Source: ZC4RG30 sp965652645 (GTDB taxonomy: Bacteria; Pseudomonadota; Gammaproteobacteria; Steroidobacterales; Steroidobacteraceae). Taken from it: a DNA stretch of 28,409 bases. Shown in pieces: positions 23,438 through 28,409 of this stretch (the stretch's first letter is position 1; each line of letters begins with the position of its first letter). Both the position numbers and the translations under genes were made by a program. The stretch lies in assembly GCA_965652645.1 (NCBI GenBank), contig CBFGXE010000039.1:1-28409 (forward strand). Reading direction: 5' to 3'. The notes under the pieces were generated by a model. That model saw nothing but the letters and a program-made list of their open reading frames with translations. It did no database searches and was not told the origin of the DNA.

Positions 23438-24370
23438 ATGGACCAGTCCCTTCCCGCCCCCCCCCCCCCCCCCCCCCCCGGCGCGCGACGCATCCAGCGC
23501 GGCGACGCCGACTATCCCCTGCAGCTTGCCGCCATCTCCGGCGCGCCGTCGGAGCTGTTCGTGCTGGGCGATGCCACGCTGCTGGCCCGGCCGCAGATCG
23601 CCATCGTCGGCAGCCGCGCGCCCACCGCGGCGGGCCGGCGCATCGCCGCCAGCCTGGCCGCGGACCTGGTGACCGCGGGTTACGTCATCACCAGCGGCCT
23701 GGCCCGCGGCATTGATGCCGCCGCACACGAGGCAGCGCTCGAGGCCGGCGGCACCACCATTGCCGTGTGCGGCACCGGCCTCGACACCTGCTATCCCCGG
23801 CAGAACCAGGCCCTGTTCGCGCGCATCGCACGCCGGGGCGCGCTGGTGTCGGAATTCCCGCCCGGCACGCAGCCGCGCGCCTTCCACTTCCCGCGCCGCA
23901 ACCGCATCATCTCCGGCCTCGCCCGCGGCGTGGTGGTGGTCGAGGCCGCCGCGGGGAGCGGCTCGCTGATCACCGCCGACCATGCCGCCGGACAGGGGCG
24001 CGATGTCTTCGCCGTCCCGGGCTCGCCGCTGAATCCGCTGGCTGCCGGGTGCAACGACCTGATCCGCAACGGCGCCGTGCTGGTCCGCGGGGCGGCCGAC
24101 GTGCTGGCCGAAGCCGGATTTTTCCCCGAGCAGATTCTCCTTCCCGATCAGACAGTTGCGAAGGCAAACGAGGCCGCCCGAGGGGGCGGGCAGTTGGACA
24201 AGGATTACGAAATGCTGTTAGATGCGCTCGGCTTCGAGCCAGCCAGCATCGATGATCTGGTGGACAGGACCGGCCTTGCGGCAGGTTCCGTGGCTTCCAT
24301 GATGTTGATCCTCGAGCTTGATGGCAGGGTCGAGGCCAGGCCCGGGGCACTGTACAACCGCGTCCAATAA
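23438..24370 (+). CDS. dprA: DNA-processing protein DprA, short N-terminus with poly-Pro
   Basis: A 310-residue DprA/Smf, which loads RecA onto incoming single-stranded DNA during transformation. The Rossmann-like core (about 25-230) is complete: VGSRAPTAAG, TSGLARGIDAAAH, GTGLDTCYP, FPRRNRIISGL. A C-terminal winged-helix domain (about 245-305) is present. The usual N-terminal SAM-like domain of about 60-80 residues is missing (E. coli and Haemophilus proteins have about 373 residues). In its place is a short MDQSLPA leader and seven prolines encoded by a 23-base C-run. The true start is uncertain: the leader may be native, the gene may be truncated, or the assembly may have lost sequence at the run. 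Smg starts three bases after its stop. Confidence 0.9.
   Translation: MDQSLPAPPPPPPPGARRIQRGDADYPLQLAAISGAPSELFVLGDATLLARPQIAIVGSRAPTAAGRRIAASLAADLVTAGYVITSGLARGIDAAAHEAALEAGGTTIAVCGTGLDTCYPRQNQALFARIARRGALVSEFPPGTQPRAFHFPRRNRIISGLARGVVVVEAAAGSGSLITADHAAGQGRDVFAVPGSPLNPLAAGCNDLIRNGAVLVRGAADVLAEAGFFPEQILLPDQTVAKANEAARGGGQLDKDYEMLLDALGFEPASIDDLVDRTGLAAGSVASMMLILELDGRVEARPGALYNRVQ
23457..23479 (+). repeat. 23-base poly-C tract near the start of dprA
   Basis: An uninterrupted run of 23 C, seven codons into dprA, encoding seven prolines in the frame shown. A change of one or two bases would shift the frame and remove DprA. Such runs are typical of phase-variable genes but also of assembly or sequencing error. 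Confidence 0.95.
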
Positions 24371-24373
24371 AGA

Positions 24374-24871
24374 ATGAACGGCACCGTTCTAGACATCCTT
24401 CTCTACGTCTTCGACCGCTACATGTTCGATGAGGCGCCCGAGGTGCCCGAACGCGAAGCCTTGGCGCGCCACCTGGCCAGCGCCGGCTTCGGCGAGGCCA
24501 ACGTGGAGCGCGCGCTGGACTGGCTGGCCGACCTCGCGGGGCTGCGCCAGCACATCCCGCCGCCCGTGCCGGGCGAAGAGGCCGCGCCCCGGCCCACCCC
24601 ATCCCTGCGCCTGTATTCCACGCAGGAGCTGCTGCGCCTGTCGGCCGACTGCCGCGGCATGCTGCTCACGCTCGAAGCTGCCGAAATCCTCCAGCCCGCC
24701 CAGCGCGAGCTGGTCATCGACCGCCTGCTGGCGCTCGATGGGGAAGACCTCACCCCCGAGCAGGTGCGGTGGGTCGTCCTGATGGTGCTCTCCAGCCAGC
24801 CCGGCCAGGAGACCGCGTGTGCCCGCATGGAAACGCTGGTCTTTGACGCCGAATCGAGCACCACACATTGA
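24374..24871 (+). CDS. smg: DUF494 family protein Smg
   Basis: A 165-residue acidic, helical protein (E. coli Smg 157) with the family start LDILLYVFDRYMF. Function is poorly known; the gene lies between dprA and topA or near them in many Gamma- and Betaproteobacteria, as here. It starts three bases after the dprA stop, with AAAGA upstream, so it is probably co-transcribed with dprA. No metal-binding or catalytic motif is visible. Confidence 0.95.
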   Translation: MNGTVLDILLYVFDRYMFDEAPEVPEREALARHLASAGFGEANVERALDWLADLAGLRQHIPPPVPGEEAAPRPTPSLRLYSTQELLRLSADCRGMLLTLEAAEILQPAQRELVIDRLLALDGEDLTPEQVRWVVLMVLSSQPGQETACARMETLVFDAESSTTH

Positions 24872-24925
24872 GCGTTGCGCGGCCTGCTGCGACTTCGCAG
24901 GGCCGCCGCGCCAGCATCACACCCC

Positions 24926-27442
24926 ATGGCTGAAAACCTCGTCATCGTCGAATCGCCCGCCAAGGCGAAAACCATCAAGAAATACCTGGGCAAGGATTTC
25001 GAGGTGCTGGCCTCCTATGGCCACGTGCGCGACCTGATCCCGAAGGAAGGCGCGGTCGATCCCGAGCACAACTTCGAGATGAAGTACCGGGTGATCGAGC
25101 GCAACGAGAAGCATGTCGAGGCGATCTCGAAGTCGCTGCGCAAGGCCAGCGCGCTCTACCTGGCAACCGACCCTGACCGCGAGGGCGAGGCCATCTCCTG
25201 GCATCTCCACGAGATCCTGAAGGAGCGCGGCGACCTCAAGGACAAGAAGGTGCACCGCGTGGTCTTCTACGAGATCACGAAGAATTCCATCCGCGCCGCC
25301 ATCCAGGAGCCGCGCGACCTTTCGATGGACCTGGTGAATGCGCAGCAGGCCCGCCGCGCGCTCGACTACCTGGTGGGTTTCAACCTCTCGCCGCTGCTGT
25401 GGAAGAAGGTGCGCCAGGGATTGTCGGCCGGCCGCGTGCAGAGCCCCGCGCTGCGCATGATCTGCGAGCGCGACGAGGCCATCGACGCCTTCGTGCCGCA
25501 GGAATACTGGACCATCGACGCCCAGGGCGAGCACAGCGAGATCACCTTCCCGCTGAAGCTCATCGAATACGCGGGCAAGAAGGTGGAGCAGTTCAGCTTC
25601 ACCAACGAGACCACCGCGCGCGAAGTCGAGGCGGCGCTCAACCAGGCCGCCGGCGGCCAGCTCACCGTCGACACCATCGACCGCAAGCAGCGCAAGCGCA
25701 ATCCGGCGCCGCCGTTTACCACCTCCACGCTGCAGCAGGAGGCCGCGCGCAAGCTGGGCTTCTCCGCCCAGCGCACCATGCGCCTGGCGCAGCAGCTGTA
25801 TGAAGGCGTGGATTTCGGCGAAGGCGCGGTCGGCCTCATCACCTACATGCGTACCGACTCGGTGTCGCTGGCCGCCGAGGCCGTCGCCGAGATCCGCGAG
25901 ACCATCCAGAAGCTCTACGGCAAGGAAGGTCTGGCCGAAGACATCCGCGTCTACAAGACCAAGTCGAAGAACGCGCAGGAAGCGCACGAAGCCGTGCGCC
26001 CGACGTCTGCTTCGATCACGCCGCAGCAGCTCGAAGGCAGGATCGATCCCGACCAGCTGAAGCTCTACGCGCTGATCTGGAAGCGCGCGGTGGCCTGCCA
26101 GATGGCCCCTGCCGTGTTCGACACGGTCGCCGTGGACCTCATCGCCGGCCAGCGCGGCTCCGGCCACATGCTGCGCGCCAATGGCTCCACGCTGGTGAAG
26201 CCCGGCTTCATCGCCGTGTACCAGGAAGGCCGCGACGAGGGCGGCGCGCCCGCCGAGGACGACAACGACCACGTGCTGCCGCCCATGCAGGAAGGCGACC
26301 TGGTCAAGCTCGTCAACCTGCACGGCGAACAGCATTTCACCGAGCCGCCGCCGCGCTTCTCCGAGGCCTCGCTGGTGAAGGCGCTGGAGGAATACGGCAT
26401 CGGCCGTCCCTCCACCTATGCCTCCATCATCTCCACGCTGCGCGACCGCGAATACGTGGAGATCGACTCGCGCCGCTTCACCGCCACCGACATCGGCAAG
26501 ATCGTCAACCGCTTCCTCACCAAGTACTTCACCCGGTACGTGGAATACGGCTTCACCGCCGACATGGAAGACGAGCTCGACGCCGTCTCCCGCGGCGAGG
26601 AACCCTGGGTCACGCCGCTGCAGAAGTTCTGGAAACCCTTCATCGACCAGGTGGAACAGATCGAGAAGAGCGTCAGCCGCGAGGAAGTGGCCATGGCGCG
26701 CGAGCTGGGCGTGCACCCGGTCACCGGCCGTCCGGTGTCCGTGCGCATGGGCCGCTTCGGTCCCTTCGTGCAGGCCGGCACCAAGGACGACGTGGAGAAG
26801 CCCGTGTTCGCCGGCCTGCGCCCCGGCCAGAAGATGGACACCATCACGCTGGAAGACGCCCTGGTACTGTTCCAGCTGCCGCGCAAGCTCGGCGAGACGC
26901 CCGAGGGCGAATCGATGACCGTGGCCATCGGCCGCTTCGGCCCCTACATCAAGTACGGCAGCAAGTACGTCTCGCTCAAGGAGCCGGATGATCCCTACAC
27001 GGTGACGCGCGAGCGCGCCATCGAGGTCATCGAGGCCAAGAAGCTGGCCGATGCCAACCGCACCATCATCGATTTCGGCGTGGATGACATCCAGGTGCTC
27101 AATGGCCGCTACGGCCCGTACATCACCGACAAGCAGCGCAATGCGCGCATCCCCAAGGACCGGGACCCGAAGACGCTGACGCTGGAGGAATGCCGCGCGC
27201 TGCTGGCGGCGGCGCCGCCGCGTCCGGCGCGCGGCCGTTTCGGGCGTCGTGCCGCGCCGGCCAAGGGCAAGGCCGCGGCAGCCACCACCACGGCCGAGGC
27301 CGCCACAAAGGAAAAGGCGGCACCGAAGGCCAAGTCAGCCAAGGCCAAGGCGCCTGCCGCGAAGAAGAAGGCAAAAGCCAAGGCCAAGGCGAAGACCAGG
27401 GCCAAATCCGCCAAGGGCAAGGCAGAACCCGTCAGCGCCTGA
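24926..27442 (+). CDS. topA: DNA topoisomerase I
   Basis: An 838-residue type IA topoisomerase that relaxes negative supercoils. The TOPRIM domain starts NLVIVESPAKAKTIKKYLG and includes DPDREGEAISWH; the catalytic tyrosine is Tyr307 in GLITYMRTDS (E. coli Tyr319). The C-terminus lacks the Cys4 zinc ribbons of E. coli TopA. It has instead GRFGP/GRYGP topoisomerase repeats near residues 609, 669 and 727 and a Lys/Ala-rich tail of about 70 residues. Such zinc-free basic tails occur in other phyla, for example mycobacteria, where they help bind DNA. The ATG at 24926 gives the standard MAENLVIVES start. It follows smg by 54 bases. Confidence 0.98.
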   Translation: MAENLVIVESPAKAKTIKKYLGKDFEVLASYGHVRDLIPKEGAVDPEHNFEMKYRVIERNEKHVEAISKSLRKASALYLATDPDREGEAISWHLHEILKERGDLKDKKVHRVVFYEITKNSIRAAIQEPRDLSMDLVNAQQARRALDYLVGFNLSPLLWKKVRQGLSAGRVQSPALRMICERDEAIDAFVPQEYWTIDAQGEHSEITFPLKLIEYAGKKVEQFSFTNETTAREVEAALNQAAGGQLTVDTIDRKQRKRNPAPPFTTSTLQQEAARKLGFSAQRTMRLAQQLYEGVDFGEGAVGLITYMRTDSVSLAAEAVAEIRETIQKLYGKEGLAEDIRVYKTKSKNAQEAHEAVRPTSASITPQQLEGRIDPDQLKLYALIWKRAVACQMAPAVFDTVAVDLIAGQRGSGHMLRANGSTLVKPGFIAVYQEGRDEGGAPAEDDNDHVLPPMQEGDLVKLVNLHGEQHFTEPPPRFSEASLVKALEEYGIGRPSTYASIISTLRDREYVEIDSRRFTATDIGKIVNRFLTKYFTRYVEYGFTADMEDELDAVSRGEEPWVTPLQKFWKPFIDQVEQIEKSVSREEVAMARELGVHPVTGRPVSVRMGRFGPFVQAGTKDDVEKPVFAGLRPGQKMDTITLEDALVLFQLPRKLGETPEGESMTVAIGRFGPYIKYGSKYVSLKEPDDPYTVTRERAIEVIEAKKLADANRTIIDFGVDDIQVLNGRYGPYITDKQRNARIPKDRDPKTLTLEECRALLAAAPPRPARGRFGRRAAPAKGKAAAATTTAEAATKEKAAPKAKSAKAKAPAAKKKAKAKAKAKTRAKSAKGKAEPVSA
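27250..27438 (+). repeat. Lys/Ala codon-rich low-complexity tail of topA
   Basis: Repeated AAG-GCC/AAG-GCG units encode a K-A-K-A tail ending topA (about residues 776-838). It is low-complexity coding sequence, likely to vary in length between strains. Confidence 0.8.
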
Positions 27443-27533
27443 CCGGTTCTGCTGCTGCGGCCGCCGCCGCTCCCCACCCAATCTCCACAAACGCTACACA
27501 CTGCGGCAGCCGGCACGCCGGAGAATCCGGCCC

Positions 27534-28409
27534 ATGCCGACCGCTCCTGAATCCGCGCCCGCATCCGCCACCGACTGCATCGTCGTCGGCGCCAGCTTCG
27601 CCGGCCTCGCCGCCGCCCACTCCCTGGCACGGCGCGGCCTGCACGTCACCGTGCTGGAGAAAAAACCCGATCCGGGCGCCCGCCTGCATACCACCGGCAT
27701 CCTGGTGAAGGACGCCATCGACCAGATCCCCCTGCTCGACGCCCTGCCCGCCTCCCTGGTGCGCCGCGTTCCCGGCATCCGCCTCTACGCCCCGAACCTG
27801 CGCCATGTGGACCTCGACGCTCCCGGCTATTACTTCCTCGCCACGGACACCCCCGCCCTGATGCGCTGGCTGGCGGCCGAAGCCGAACGCGCCGGCGCCC
27901 GCATCCGCTGCAACACCGCCTTCACCACCGCCCATCGCGTGCCCGGTGGCTTCGCGGTGGAGGACATCGGCCACGCACGCTTCCTCATCGGCGCCGACGG
28001 CCCGCGCTCGCGCGTGGCGCAGGTGCTGGACCTCGGCCGCAGCACCCGCTTCCTCGCCGGCATCGAGCACGAATACACCGGCGCCACGCTGGCAACACCG
28101 GGCCGCCTGCACTGCTTCATCGATGGCGAACTGGCGCGCGGCTACATCGGCTGGGTAGTGGCCGGGGTCGAGGGCGTGCAGGCCGGCCTCGCCCAGCGCG
28201 AGGGCACCACGCCCTTCCGCCCCGGCGAGGCCATGGCCGCCTTTCTCGACAAGATTGCCCCGGTGATCGACCTGCGCGACCGCCAGCCCGACGCGGTGCG
28301 CGCCGGACTCATCCCCTGCGGCGGCTTGGTGTCCCCCATCGCCGCGCAACGCGCCCTGCTGGTCGGCGATGCGGCGGGAATGGTCTCGCCGCTCACCGCC
28401 GGCGGCATC
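27534..28409 (+). CDS. FAD-dependent oxidoreductase, geranylgeranyl-reductase-like, 3' truncated by window
   Basis: The first 292 codons lie in the window; no stop is reached. The Rossmann FAD site is IVVGASFAGLAAAHSL (GxSxxG at 19-24) with the acidic residue in VTVLEKKPD. A central GADGPRSRVAQVL segment and the second FAD motif LLVGDAAGMVSP (Gly278-Asp279) place it in the FAD-binding-3 / geranylgeranyl-reductase superfamily. Members hydroxylate aromatic compounds or reduce isoprenoid chains; the substrate cannot be told. The start has GGAGAA upstream. It is separated from topA by 91 bases, in which I see no terminator or clear promoter. Confidence 0.88.
   Translation, partial: MPTAPESAPASATDCIVVGASFAGLAAAHSLARRGLHVTVLEKKPDPGARLHTTGILVKDAIDQIPLLDALPASLVRRVPGIRLYAPNLRHVDLDAPGYYFLATDTPALMRWLAAEAERAGARIRCNTAFTTAHRVPGGFAVEDIGHARFLIGADGPRSRVAQVLDLGRSTRFLAGIEHEYTGATLATPGRLHCFIDGELARGYIGWVVAGVEGVQAGLAQREGTTPFRPGEAMAAFLDKIAPVIDLRDRQPDAVRAGLIPCGGLVSPIAAQRALLVGDAAGMVSPLTAGGI

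Noticed and set aside
24917..26716. A 599-codon open frame opposite topA
   Set aside because: TopA is unmistakable on the plus strand; the antisense frame is Ala/Gly/Val/His/Leu-rich without motifs.
27250..27438. Possible non-coding repeat or satellite
   Set aside because: The repetition is explained by Lys and Ala codons in the TopA tail, in frame to the stop.
1..28409. CRISPR array, tRNA/rRNA gene, insertion sequence, prophage or toxin-antitoxin pair
   Set aside because: No spaced direct repeats, cloverleaf, transposase motif, phage gene or small paired genes were seen on reading either strand; a dedicated search was not possible.

Overview
The window is GC-rich DNA from a free-living proteobacterium. 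A Gammaproteobacterium of the Xanthomonadales/Nevskiales/Steroidobacterales type is most likely. The evidence is gene order: argS followed by an FtsN-like SPOR gene, and def-fmt-rsmB diverging from a LysM (TsaP-type) gene, dprA, smg and topA, much as in Pseudomonas. The addition of a DUF4390 gene and ntrYX behind rsmB is an arrangement also seen in Betaproteobacteria. I saw no tRNA, rRNA, insertion sequence, phage gene or CRISPR array, and no gene-free stretch longer than 300 bases.

Region 1 (1-7574) is an envelope block. It holds the 5' end of a secreted, possibly S8-type, protease (minus), then a full-length five-POTRA BamA homologue and a DUF4397-repeat lipoprotein (plus). A minus-strand group follows: an EnvZ-like sensor kinase, a secreted DUF6515-like protein and an OmpR-family regulator. 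Rare TTGTAA/TTACAA inverted repeats sit both in front of bamA and in front of the regulator gene, which suggests one regulon.

Region 2 (7652-13910) is mixed. argS and an FtsN-like SPOR protein are followed by an 18-cysteine Csp3-type cytosolic copper-storage protein, a pirin, a ClsB-like cardiolipin synthase and the NhaA antiporter. The last two diverge with only 21 bases between their start codons.

Region 3 (14001-21913) has htpX behind a heat-shock-like promoter and ahead of a strong terminator. It converges on a tightly packed minus-strand operon, def-fmt-rsmB-DUF4390-ntrY-ntrX, whose genes overlap by a few bases or lie 12 bases apart. The NtrX protein has a degenerate AAA+ domain: Walker A lysine to arginine, Walker B aspartate to glutamine, and no GAFTGA loop.

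Region 4 (22115-28409) has a LysM lipoprotein (TsaP family), a terminator, and dprA. dprA lacks the usual N-terminal domain and carries a 23-base poly-C run a few codons after its start. smg and topA follow; TopA has no zinc ribbons and ends in a Lys/Ala-rich tail. The window closes inside a FAD-dependent oxidoreductase of the geranylgeranyl-reductase type.

Most of the window is conserved housekeeping. The parts most likely to be new are the putative BamA-paralogue/DUF4397/two-component regulon, the degenerate NtrX, and the poly-C tract in dprA.
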